From contig CANROE010000001.1 of assembly GCA_947632195.1 (NCBI GenBank), positions 110,027 to 174,026 of the forward strand: a stretch of 64,000 nucleotides of DNA, written 5' to 3'. The DNA comes from an uncultured Clostridia bacterium (GTDB lineage Bacteria; Bacillota; Clostridia; Christensenellales; Borkfalkiaceae). How positions within the stretch are numbered: the first letter of the stretch is position 1; each line of letters starts with the position of its first letter. This document shows, piece by piece, positions 1 through 9,028 of the stretch. Both the position numbers and the translations under genes were made by a program. The notes under the pieces were generated by a model. It was not told the origin of the DNA and ran no database searches. It was given only the letters and a program-made list of their open reading frames with translations.

Positions 1-837
1 GTGCGGCGCGAGGAAAAATCCCTGGAAGAAGGGTTGATAGCCGTAGGCATAGGAGCCGATCTCCCCGCCGACCGAGGGCGCGGTGAGCCTGTTTTCGCAC
101 AGCTCCACCCACGCCGCGCCGCCCGCGATGTACCCGCCCGTGGGCGCGAGCCCGCCTCCCGGGTTCTTAATGAGCGACCCGACGATAAGATCGGCGCCGA
201 CTTCGGTGGGTTCCCGTTTTTCGACGAACTCCCCGTAGCAGTTGTCCACGAAAATACAGCCCTGAAAGCCCTTCTCCCGCACAAAAGCGCACATCTTTTC
301 GATCTCGTCCACCGTAAAGGCGTCGCGCAGTTCGTACCCCCGCGAGCGTTGGAGATATACCATTTTATAATGATGTGCTGCAAGAAGTTCCCCCGCCCGC
401 TTTAAGTCGGGTTTTCCGTCTCCATTCAGTTCGAGCACGTCGCTCTCCACGCCGAAATCTTTCAAAGAGCCGTTGCCGCTCCCCCAGATGACGCTGCGGA
501 TGGTGTCGTACGGCGTCCCCGTCAAAAATAAAATACGGTCGCTGGGGCGGAGCACCCCGAAAAGAGCCACCGTGAGCGCATGCGTGCCCGAAAGGAGCGC
601 CGGCGAAACGATCGCGCGCTCTGCGCCGAACGCCCGCGCATACACCCGCCCGAGCGCTTCCCGTCCCTCGTCGCCGTAGCCGTAGCCAGTGGAGGGATTG
701 AAGTGGCGGAGAGCGATCCGCTCCTCTTTGAATGCGTTTAAAACCTTTTCCTGGTTGAAGAGCGCAACGTCGTCCACAAGGGCAAAGCGGGGCGCGAGGC
801 TCAGTTCCACCGCCGAAATTCTCTCATCTGCCGTCAT
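1..837 (-). CDS. Methionine gamma-lyase family / aluminium-resistance (YnbB-like) PLP-dependent protein, C-terminus cut by window edge
   Basis: Minus-strand reading gives MTADERISAVELSLAPRFALVDDVALFNQEKVLNAFKEERIALRHFNPSTGYGYGDEGREALGRVYARAFGAERAIVSPALLSGTHAL..., typical of this family; its position next to miaA also fits. Confidence 0.85.
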   Translation of the reverse strand, partial: MTADERISAVELSLAPRFALVDDVALFNQEKVLNAFKEERIALRHFNPSTGYGYGDEGREALGRVYARAFGAERAIVSPALLSGTHALTVALFGVLRPSDRILFLTGTPYDTIRSVIWGSGNGSLKDFGVESDVLELNGDGKPDLKRAGELLAAHHYKMVYLQRSRGYELRDAFTVDEIEKMCAFVREKGFQGCIFVDNCYGEFVEKREPTEVGADLIVGSLIKNPGGGLAPTGGYIAGGAAWVELCENRLTAPSVGGEIGSYAYGYQPFFQGFFLAPH

Positions 838-1732
838 AAATTTCACACACCTTTTCGGCTGCGGCCGAAACTTCCTCGGGCGCAAGCCAATGTAAATTTT
901 GCATTTTTTTAAAGAAAGTCAGCTGCCGTTTGGCATAATTGCGGGTATTTTGCTTTATTATGTCTGACATAGTACTATGCAAACCCCCATTTTTCAAAAA
1001 TTCGACCACTTCTTTGTAGCCGATCCCCTGCATGCACTGCGCATTTTCGGGGACTCCGCTTTCAAGGAGGGCGCGCACTTCCCTGACTAGCCCCTCTTGC
1101 AGCATGCGGTCCACCCGCCGCTCGATGCGTTCATATAAAACCTCGCGGGGATAATCAAAGGCGACCGCCTCAAAGGGATAGCGCGGCTCCCCTCCGTCCC
1201 TTTGCTCGGACTTCTTTTTGCCCGTGAGCTCAAAAATTTCGAGGGCGCGAATGACCCGTTTCACATCGTTTTCGTGCAGGAGCGCCGCACTTTCGGGGTC
1301 GACCTTTTCAAGCTCCCGATGGAGCGCCGCTCTCCCCTCTGCCCGTTCGAGCGCCTCGTATTTTTGACGGATCTCTTTCGAGGCGGGCGTCTGCCCGAAT
1401 CCGCTTTGAAAGAGCAGGGCGTTCATGTAAAATCCCGTCCCGCCGCAGAGAATGGGCGTCTTTTTGCGGCTTAGAATGTCCTCCACAATGGGGAGCGCCA
1501 GCCGCTCGAAGTCGCTCACCGAAAAACTTTCCGTCGGCTCCGCAATGTCGATCATGTAGTGCGGAATGCCGCCCCGCTCTTCGGGGGTGGGTTTCGCGGT
1601 GCCGATGTTCAATCTTTTGTAAATAAGCAGCGCGTCGCAAGAGATGATCTCGCCGCCGAGCCGCTTTGCGCACTCCACGGCAAGCGCCGTCTTGCCCGAT
1701 GCGGTCGCGCCGCACACCGCAAGCAGTTTCAT
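824..1732 (-). CDS. miaA: tRNA dimethylallyltransferase MiaA
   Basis: MKLLAVCGATASGKTALAVECAKRLGGEIISCDALLIYKRLNIGTAKP...; P-loop and family motifs. Confidence 0.97.
   Translation of the reverse strand: MKLLAVCGATASGKTALAVECAKRLGGEIISCDALLIYKRLNIGTAKPTPEERGGIPHYMIDIAEPTESFSVSDFERLALPIVEDILSRKKTPILCGGTGFYMNALLFQSGFGQTPASKEIRQKYEALERAEGRAALHRELEKVDPESAALLHENDVKRVIRALEIFELTGKKKSEQRDGGEPRYPFEAVAFDYPREVLYERIERRVDRMLQEGLVREVRALLESGVPENAQCMQGIGYKEVVEFLKNGGLHSTMSDIIKQNTRNYAKRQLTFFKKMQNLHWLAPEEVSAAAEKVCEIYDGR
950..980 (-). repeat. Palindrome-family copy 1, inside miaA
   Basis: minus: GCATAGTACTATGTCAGACATAATAAAGCAA. Confidence 0.85.
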
Positions 1733-3630
1733 ACGATCCTCTTGAAGAGCTTTTCGAGCTCGGTTTTTCTGACCTTCACGCAGGCGGGACGGCCGTGCGG
1801 GCACTTGATCCCCATGTCGCCGTCCATCTCTTTGAGGAGCTCCCGCACCTCGCCGTCGGTCAGTTTTTCCCCGCCTTTGACGGCCGCTTTGCAGGCCATC
1901 GTCGCGAGGCGGTCTTTCAAAAGATCGGGCAGACGGATGGCGCGAAGGGTATCCATCGAGGAGAGCACCTCCCCGAAAAAGCTGTCGAGATCCATTCCGA
2001 ACAGATCGACGGGCACGGCGGAGATCTTAAAGCTGTCGCCGCCGAAATCCTCGATTTCAAAGCCGAACGAGCGCAATATTTCAAGATTTTTAAGCAAAAA
2101 TGCAAATTCCTGCCCGTTCGTGTGGAGGATAAAGGGAAGGAGCATGGGCTGGGAGAGCGCCTCCCGCGTTTCGCATTTCCGCCGCAGCCTGTCATAGAGA
2201 ATGCGCTCATGCGCGGCGTGCTGGTCCACGAGGTAGGCCTCGTCTCCCATTTCGTAGATGAGATAGGTGCGGAAGAGCTCCCCCTTGAATTCAAGCGCGG
2301 CGGGATCGAGCTTTTGCTGCCGCGCCTTACTCTGTTCGAGCAGCTGACGGCGGTTTTCCTCAAAATGATCCTCCGCTGCGGGCGCGCGCACCTCCAACTC
2401 TAAGGGTTTTATCTCACGGTAAGGGATAACGGAGGGTTTCCCGATGGGCGAAACGTCGAATTGCAATTCCTTTTTCGCCTCGGCATAGGACATTTGGGAA
2501 GCAGCGGGGCTCTCTTTGGTTTCCGCCCGTTCATATGAAACGCCGCTCGGAACGGGCGCGGGGATTTCTTCCTGTTTGGGAACCGCCTGCGGGAAAGTGC
2601 TTTTGAGCTCGGCACGGGACAGAGCGCTCCCCACCACATAATCGAGCGCGCCCGAACTGCCGTCGAGCACCGCCGAAACGACGGAATACACGCTGCCGTA
2701 GATGACGCGGTTGTCCGCGAACCGCACGTCGGCCTTGTTGGGGTGGACGTTCACGTCCACGATCTCCGTCGGCAGATCGAGGAAAAGCACATAAAAGGGA
2801 TATTGCCTCGTCATGAGGTAATTTTTGTAGGCATTGGAGACCGCGAGCGCCACCGTCTGGTTGACGACGTATCTGCCGTTCACAAACAGGCTTTGGTAGC
2901 TGCGGTTGGGCTTATAAAAGTTACGGTTTCCGATATATCCGCGCAGGCGGACGCCGTGTTTATCGGCGTCGATCTCAAAGCATTTGTCGAGGACTTCCGC
3001 GCCGTACACGACGGCAATCGCGCTTTTGAGCCCGTCGCCGAAGGAGCGGTACCGCACTTTCCCGTTGACGGTGTAAGTAAAGGAAATTTCGGGGCGGGAG
3101 AGGATAAAGCGGGCGACCATATTGGTGACGTCGCCCTCCTCGCTCGCGTCGGTCTTTAAAAATTTGAGCCGTGCGGGGGTGTTGAAGAAGAGCCCGTCCA
3201 CCGTGACGCAAGTGCCCTTCGCCCCCGCTGCGGGAGCGATCTCCCCCATCCTTCCCCCTTCCGAAGAAAGGCTCCACACCTCCCCGTCCGCCGTTCCCGA
3301 GACAATCTCCATTTTGGAGACGGAGGCAATGGACGCGATGGCCTCCCCGCGAAAACCAAGCGTTTCGATCGCGACAAGGTCCTCCGCCGAGGCGAGTTTG
3401 CTCGTCGCATGGGGCAAAAAGGCGGATCTTAGGTCGGCTTTTGCGATGCCGCAGCCGTTGTCGGTCACGCGGATCCGTTTCTTACCGCCCTCTTCGATCT
3501 CGATGCGGATCTCCGTTGCGCCCGCGTCGATGGCGTTCTCCGTGAGTTCTTTGACAACGGAATACGGCCTGTCCACCACCTCGCCTGCGGCAATGCGGTT
3601 ATAGACGTCCGGTGTTAAAATATGGATCAT
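1729..3630 (-). CDS. mutL: DNA mismatch repair protein MutL
   Basis: MIHILTPDVYNRIAAGEVVDRPYSVVKELTENAIDAGATEI... GHKL ATPase motifs; C-terminal CPHGRPACVKV. Confidence 0.97.
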   Translation of the reverse strand: MIHILTPDVYNRIAAGEVVDRPYSVVKELTENAIDAGATEIRIEIEEGGKKRIRVTDNGCGIAKADLRSAFLPHATSKLASAEDLVAIETLGFRGEAIASIASVSKMEIVSGTADGEVWSLSSEGGRMGEIAPAAGAKGTCVTVDGLFFNTPARLKFLKTDASEEGDVTNMVARFILSRPEISFTYTVNGKVRYRSFGDGLKSAIAVVYGAEVLDKCFEIDADKHGVRLRGYIGNRNFYKPNRSYQSLFVNGRYVVNQTVALAVSNAYKNYLMTRQYPFYVLFLDLPTEIVDVNVHPNKADVRFADNRVIYGSVYSVVSAVLDGSSGALDYVVGSALSRAELKSTFPQAVPKQEEIPAPVPSGVSYERAETKESPAASQMSYAEAKKELQFDVSPIGKPSVIPYREIKPLELEVRAPAAEDHFEENRRQLLEQSKARQQKLDPAALEFKGELFRTYLIYEMGDEAYLVDQHAAHERILYDRLRRKCETREALSQPMLLPFILHTNGQEFAFLLKNLEILRSFGFEIEDFGGDSFKISAVPVDLFGMDLDSFFGEVLSSMDTLRAIRLPDLLKDRLATMACKAAVKGGEKLTDGEVRELLKEMDGDMGIKCPHGRPACVKVRKTELEKLFKRIV

Positions 3631-6182
3631 TTCACTTTCTCCTTCCACTCCGCGAGAATGGCGAGCGCCTGCATGGGGGTCAGCAGATCGAGATTGAGCT
3701 CTTTCAGCTCGGAGGCGAGAGCGGGTTCTCCGCTCTCCTCGGGCACATCCGCCTCTTCCGCGTTCTTTTTTGTCACGTCGTTTTTTTCGAGTTTTTTCAG
3801 GATCTTTTTGGCGCGGGAAGTCACTTCTTCAGGCACGCCCGCGAGGGAGGCGACTTCCACGCCGAAGGAACGGGATGCCCCGCCGCGCACGATCTTTCTG
3901 AGAAATACGATGTTCCCGCTCACTTCGCGCACCGTGATCTTGTAGTTCTTCACCCCGTAGAGCGTGCCTTCGAGCTCGGTGAGTTCATGGTAATGGGTGG
4001 CGAACAGGGTCTTGGCGCGGATCTTTTCGTTGAGATATTCGACGACCGACCACGCGATGGAGAGCCCGTCGAAGGTGCTGGTGCCCCGCCCGACTTCGTC
4101 GAGGATGAGCAGGCTCCGCTGCGTGGCGTTGCGCAAGATATTTGCGACTTCCGTCATCTCCACCATAAAGGTAGAGCGGTCGAGAATGAGGTTGTCGCTC
4201 GCGCCGATACGGGTGAAAATACGGTCGCAGAGGGGCACGACCGCCCGCTTTGCGGGGACAAAGCAGCCCACATGCGCCATGAGCACGATGAGCGCCACCT
4301 GTCTTAAATAGGTGCTCTTACCCGCCATATTGGGGCCCGTGAGGATCATCGTACGGTTTTCCCCGCTGTCCATAAGGCAGTCGTTGGGCACAAACCGCTC
4401 GCGGGAGATCGCCTCCACCACGGGGTGTCTCCCCTCCTCGATTTCGAGCGCCCCCTCTTCCGCGATCTCGGGGCGGCAATATTTGTTCTCTTTTGCGACC
4501 GTCGCAAAGGCGTTGAGGCAGTCGAGCATGCCGATCGCCTCGGAAATGCGCTGGAAGAGTTTGATGTTGCGGAGCAAGATCTCATAGAGCTCTTCATAGA
4601 GGCTCGCTTCGAGCCGCTGCGCCTTCTCGTCGCTGCCGAGAATTTTCTCTTCGAGTTCTTTGAGCTCCTCGGTGATGAACCGCTCCCCGTTTGCGAGGGT
4701 CTGGCGGCGGATATAGGAGTAGGGAACTTTGTCTTTGAAGGAATTGCTTACTTCGATGTAATATCCGAACACGCGGTTATAGCCCACCCTGAGGGTGCGG
4801 ATCCCCGTTTTTTCCCGTTCCCGCGCTTCGAGCTGCGCCAAGACGTCCTTACTGCTTTTTTTGATGTTCCGCAATTCGTCCAGCTCTTCGCTGTACCCCT
4901 CGCGGATATATTCCCCGTCGCGCAGAAGTCCCGCGTCCTCTTTGATCGCGCGGTCGAGCAGGGCGCAGATCTCTTTGGTGTCGATGAGGTCGTCCGCGAT
5001 CTCATGCAAAAGCGCGGAGGAAAATCCCGAGAGCTGGAATTTGATGTTGGGCACGATCGCAAGCGACTTGCTCAGGTTGACGCAATCTCTCGGTTCGAGA
5101 TTGCCGTTGGAAATACGTCCCGCGAGCCGTTCGATGTCGCGCATGCCCGAGAGCATGTCCGAAAGTCCCATGCGGATAACGGTCGCGCGGTAGAGCTCTT
5201 CCACGGCGTCCAGCCGTTTTTCGATCTCCTTTTTGTCGAGGAGGGGCGTGAGCAACATGCCCGAGAGTTTGCGCGCCCCCATGCCTGTGCCCGTCTTGTC
5301 GAGCAGCCACAAAAGGGAGCCGTACCGTTTCCCCTCCGCGCTGTTTCTGAGCAATTCGAGGTTGCGCACGGCGATGGGATCGAGGGTCATATGTCCGCCC
5401 TCGGAGGCCACCCGCAGACTGTTGATGTTGGTGAGCGCCCTTTTTTGGGTATCGTTCAGGTAAGAGAGCAGCGCTCCCGCCGCAACCGCGCAGACGGGCT
5501 TTTCGGCAAGTCCGAGGGCGTCGAGAGAGGCGGAAAACTGCGATTTGAGCTGTTTTTCCGCCTGCGGGAGCTGGAACGCCCACGGCAGATAGCAGGAAAA
5601 CTTGGGCAAGAGCCCGCGTTCGAGTTCGGGGCTGTCCTTTACCGCAAACAGGAGTTCCTCGTTGCAGATGACTTCGGCGACGGAGAGATTGACGAGCGCG
5701 GCCAACAATTTTTCGGCCGATTCCGTCTCGGTGGTGCAAAATTCCCCCGTGGTAATATCGGTATAGGCAAAGGCGAACTTTTCGCCTGTTTTCACGCCGC
5801 AGGCGATGTAGTTATTCTTGCGGGAATCGAGAAAGTCGTCCTCGATGACGGTCCCTGCCGAGACAACGCGGATGACGTCCCGTTCGACCATTCCTTTGGA
5901 GGCTTTGGGGTCGGAGAGTTGTTCGCAGATGGCGACGCGTTCTCCGGCCTCGACGAGTTTATTGAGGTATCCGTCCACGGCATGATAGGGAACGCCGCAC
6001 ATCGGCGCGCGTTCGGGGAGGCCGCAATCCCGTCCTGTGAGCGTGAGGTCGAGGAGTTTGGAGCCCTTCACCGCGTCCTCGAAGAACATCTCATAAAAAT
6101 CTCCAAGCCGAAAAAAGACGATACAATCGGGATATTTCGCCTTAATTTTTTTCCAAATTTCCATCATGGGAGAAAGCGCCAT
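3627..6182 (-). CDS. mutS: DNA mismatch repair protein MutS
   Basis: FFRLGDFYEMFFEDA, TGPNMAGKSTYLRQVALI, DEVGRGTSTFDGLSIAW. Confidence 0.98.
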   Translation of the reverse strand: MALSPMMEIWKKIKAKYPDCIVFFRLGDFYEMFFEDAVKGSKLLDLTLTGRDCGLPERAPMCGVPYHAVDGYLNKLVEAGERVAICEQLSDPKASKGMVERDVIRVVSAGTVIEDDFLDSRKNNYIACGVKTGEKFAFAYTDITTGEFCTTETESAEKLLAALVNLSVAEVICNEELLFAVKDSPELERGLLPKFSCYLPWAFQLPQAEKQLKSQFSASLDALGLAEKPVCAVAAGALLSYLNDTQKRALTNINSLRVASEGGHMTLDPIAVRNLELLRNSAEGKRYGSLLWLLDKTGTGMGARKLSGMLLTPLLDKKEIEKRLDAVEELYRATVIRMGLSDMLSGMRDIERLAGRISNGNLEPRDCVNLSKSLAIVPNIKFQLSGFSSALLHEIADDLIDTKEICALLDRAIKEDAGLLRDGEYIREGYSEELDELRNIKKSSKDVLAQLEAREREKTGIRTLRVGYNRVFGYYIEVSNSFKDKVPYSYIRRQTLANGERFITEELKELEEKILGSDEKAQRLEASLYEELYEILLRNIKLFQRISEAIGMLDCLNAFATVAKENKYCRPEIAEEGALEIEEGRHPVVEAISRERFVPNDCLMDSGENRTMILTGPNMAGKSTYLRQVALIVLMAHVGCFVPAKRAVVPLCDRIFTRIGASDNLILDRSTFMVEMTEVANILRNATQRSLLILDEVGRGTSTFDGLSIAWSVVEYLNEKIRAKTLFATHYHELTELEGTLYGVKNYKITVREVSGNIVFLRKIVRGGASRSFGVEVASLAGVPEEVTSRAKKILKKLEKNDVTKKNAEEADVPEESGEPALASELKELNLDLLTPMQALAILAEWKEKVK

Positions 6183-6272
6183 AATAAACTCCTTAATCAG
6201 TTCACGCGTTTCTTATTTCCTTCCCCCTCCGTGCCCACCCATTGAGGGGTGGGTGTCGCGCGCTCCGCGCGT

Positions 6273-6350
6273 GACGGAAGGGGTGTCATTCAAAAATAAA
6301 CGTCGTGAGGAAACCTTCTTCTTAATTTTAACTTATCAATCCTCTTTGCT
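6273..6350 (-). repeat. Intergenic repeat family 1, partial copy
   Basis: Reverse complement shares GAGGAT..AAGTTAA...GGTTTCCTCAC...GACACCCC with copies at 30041 and 32394. Confidence 0.75.
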
Positions 6351-6477
6351 GCCCTTGGCGCCCCTGTAGGGGAGCTGTCGAGGCACCAGCCGAGACTGAG
6401 GGGTTTTACAAGAACCCTTTCCCCCGCTTCGCGGGTACTTTCCATTTCAGGGACGGCAAGGCGCAATTAAGCACCCG

Positions 6478-7791
6478 TCACTCCACAAGTTCTCCGAAGA
6501 GGGAGACGCCGTTTGCGCGCTCTACTTTCAAATCGACAAATTCGCCGATCACATTCTTCTCGCTTGCAAAATAGCCCATGCGTCCGGCCTCGTTGCGGCC
6601 GAGATAGAGCCCTTTTTTCTCGTCGTAGTCCTCGCAGAGGATCTCCGTCGTCTTTCCCACAAAGGTCGCGGAGAGCTCACGCGTGTTCTCGTTCACCTGC
6701 GCCACCAACCGCATGATTCGCTCCTTCGACACTTCCTCGGGGATCTGCCCCTCCATGCCCGCCGCCTTGGTGCCCGTACGCGGGGAATAGACAAAGGTGA
6801 ACGCCGAGGCAAACTTCGCCTCTTTCACAAGGGAGAGCGTCTCCTCGAACTCCTCCTCCGTCTCGGTGGGAAAGCCCACGATAAGGTCGGTCGTCACGGG
6901 GCAATCGGGGATATAGGAGCGCAACATCGCGATCTCGGACAGATATTTCTCGCGGGTATAGCGTCTGTTCATTAAATTTAAGATTCGATTGCTCCCCGAC
7001 TGCGCGGGCAGATGGAGCAAATTACAAACTTTGTCGTGCTTTTTCATCACGCGGGCGAGTTCTTCCGAAAAATCCTTGGGGTGAGAGGTCATGAACCGCA
7101 CGCGGAACTTCCCGTCGACGGAGGCAACGGCGTCCAAGAGTTCGGGAAAGCTCATGCCTCCCCTTCCGTCGCTGTTGTAGGAATTGACGTTCTGCCCGAG
7201 CAGCGTGATCTCGCGAAAGCCGTCCGCGACGAGCCCGCGCACCTCGTTTAAGACGTCCTCTGCCCTTCTCGAACGCTCCCTGCCCCGCACATAGGGCACA
7301 ATGCAGTAGGAACAGAAGTTGTTGCAGCCGTAGGTGATGTTTACCCATGCGTTGGGATAGCTTGTGCGGACGGGCTCGATCCCGTCCTCCGTCTCCGAGC
7401 GTTCCTCTTTGAGGGAGATGATCGCCTTTCGTTTTGCGCGGCGGCGGTCGATGAGCGCGCCGAGTTCATTGAGGTTGTGCGTGCCGAAGACGAGATCGAC
7501 AAAGGGAAATTTCTGCCGCAGAATTTGGGCTTTCCCCTCCTCCTGCGCCATACAGCCGCCGACCGCGATGATGAGGTCTCTTTTTTGCCGCTTTAATTGT
7601 TTGAGCGCGCCGATATTGCCGAACGCGTGATTTTCGGCATTTTCGCGGATACAGCAGGTATTGAACACGATGATATCCGCCTCTTCGATGGCGCTTTCCC
7701 GCTCGTAGCCCTTTTCGCGGAGGATCCCCGCGATCTTTTCCGATTCATGGACGTTCATCTGACATCCGTATGTGACGATATGATAGTTCAT
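6478..7791 (-). CDS. miaB: tRNA-2-methylthio-N6-dimethylallyladenosine synthase MiaB
   Basis: MNYHIVTYGCQMNVHESEKIAGIL..., radical-SAM YGCNNFCSYCIVPYVRGRERSR; start placed at MNYHIV because upstream codons lie in a repeat block. Confidence 0.96.
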   Translation of the reverse strand: MNYHIVTYGCQMNVHESEKIAGILREKGYERESAIEEADIIVFNTCCIRENAENHAFGNIGALKQLKRQKRDLIIAVGGCMAQEEGKAQILRQKFPFVDLVFGTHNLNELGALIDRRRAKRKAIISLKEERSETEDGIEPVRTSYPNAWVNITYGCNNFCSYCIVPYVRGRERSRRAEDVLNEVRGLVADGFREITLLGQNVNSYNSDGRGGMSFPELLDAVASVDGKFRVRFMTSHPKDFSEELARVMKKHDKVCNLLHLPAQSGSNRILNLMNRRYTREKYLSEIAMLRSYIPDCPVTTDLIVGFPTETEEEFEETLSLVKEAKFASAFTFVYSPRTGTKAAGMEGQIPEEVSKERIMRLVAQVNENTRELSATFVGKTTEILCEDYDEKKGLYLGRNEAGRMGYFASEKNVIGEFVDLKVERANGVSLFGELVE

Positions 7792-7934
7792 AATTTTTGA
7801 GATTCCATTCCTGTTGAAACCCTGAGGGTTGTCCTTGCCCACCTGCCCACCCCCTGAGAGGTGGGTGTCTTGCCGCCTGCGGCTCCTGTGCGTCATTCCG
7901 AGCCGCGCTTCTCATGCGTCACCCGTGGTAGTGC

Positions 7935-8058
7935 GTCATTCCGAGCCGCAAGGGTTATTACGAAGTTCGACATGGACAGTCTCCGAGGGAATCTTGTTAC
8001 GTTCAAGTACGTTCAAAACCACACCCAAACATACCAAGATGCCTTCGCGGACTTGCTT
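7935..8058 (-). repeat. Intergenic repeat family 2
   Basis: GTCCGCGAAGGCATC...TTTTGAACGTACTTGAACGTAACAAGATTCCCTCGGAGA...CGGCTCGGAATGAC on minus strand. Confidence 0.8.
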
Positions 8059-8206
8059 AAACGGACTGCGTAAACACAATTCGGCTCAGCATGACGCTTG
8101 TACACGCAAACTGCGTACCCACTCGGCTACTTCACACTGCGTGCTCGTGCCGCGCTTAGAGAAACAGAACAGCGCGCGGGGCAGCATGACGCTTTCACAA
8201 AGTAAT

Positions 8207-8908
8207 TTACAATCCCCCGAGCACTTCGCCGACTTTTTCGTGCAGAACAAGGTCGCAGCGGCCATCGAGCGGGGTCGCGTCGCGGTTGATGAGCACGAGA
8301 TATTTTCCGTGGAAATAGTCCACAAACCCCGCTGCGGGATATACGGTGAGGGACGTCCCCGCCACGATGAGCATGTCCGCCTGCTTGATCGCGCGCAGCG
8401 CGCCGTTCACCGTCCCGTCGTCGAGCATTTCGCCGTAGAGCACCACATCGGGCTTGATCAGCCCGCCGCAATCGCAATGCGGCACCCCCTTTCCCCGCGC
8501 GATGTACTCTGCCGTAAACTTTTTGCCGCATTTTTGGCAGGTGTTGCGGTGCACGCTCCCGTGGAGTTCGTACACCCGCTTACTGCCCGCCTTTTGGTGA
8601 AGTCCGTCGATGTTCTGCGTGACGACGGCGAGGAGTTTCCCCTCCCGCTCCCATTCGGCGAGCTTTTTGTGCGCGGCGTTGGGCTGCGCTTCGAGCGGGA
8701 GCATTTTATCCCGATAAAAACGGTAAAAATCCTCCGTATGCGAATAGAAGTAATCGCTTGACAGCATCGTCTCGGGCGAGACGTCGTATTTTTGGCGGTA
8801 CAGCCCGTCCTCCGAGCGGAAATCGGGGATCCCGCTCTCCGTGGACACTCCCGCCCCGCCGAAAAAGACGATCTTGTTGCATTCGGAGATCATTTCCCGC
8901 AGCGTCAT
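8207..8908 (-). CDS. SIR2-family NAD-dependent protein deacylase
   Basis: FFGGAGVSTESGIPDFRSEDGLY, TQNIDGLHQKAGS, Zn cysteines CQKCGK...CDCGG. Confidence 0.95.
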   Translation of the reverse strand: MTLREMISECNKIVFFGGAGVSTESGIPDFRSEDGLYRQKYDVSPETMLSSDYFYSHTEDFYRFYRDKMLPLEAQPNAAHKKLAEWEREGKLLAVVTQNIDGLHQKAGSKRVYELHGSVHRNTCQKCGKKFTAEYIARGKGVPHCDCGGLIKPDVVLYGEMLDDGTVNGALRAIKQADMLIVAGTSLTVYPAAGFVDYFHGKYLVLINRDATPLDGRCDLVLHEKVGEVLGGL

Positions 8909-9028
8909 ATTTCACCTCTCAACGAAAAGACATATTTTTCCTTTTACATTGTATCATATCGGCAAAAAAATTTCAACATTTGCGAGCGGATTTGAAAATT
9001 TTTTTATAAGTTACCGATACTGTAACCG

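Noticed and set aside
4425-6245. 606-aa plus-strand ORF antisense to mutS
   Set aside because: Arises from GC-biased codon usage on the opposite strand; MutS motifs on the minus strand are unambiguous. The same applies to 46507-48531, 9050-10471, 16924-17946, 33370-34875 and 56806-58572.
7792-7896. N-terminal extension of the miaB ORF (MTHRSRRRQDTHLSGGG...)
   Set aside because: Encoded by intergenic repeat DNA; canonical MiaB begins at MNYHIVTYGCQMN.
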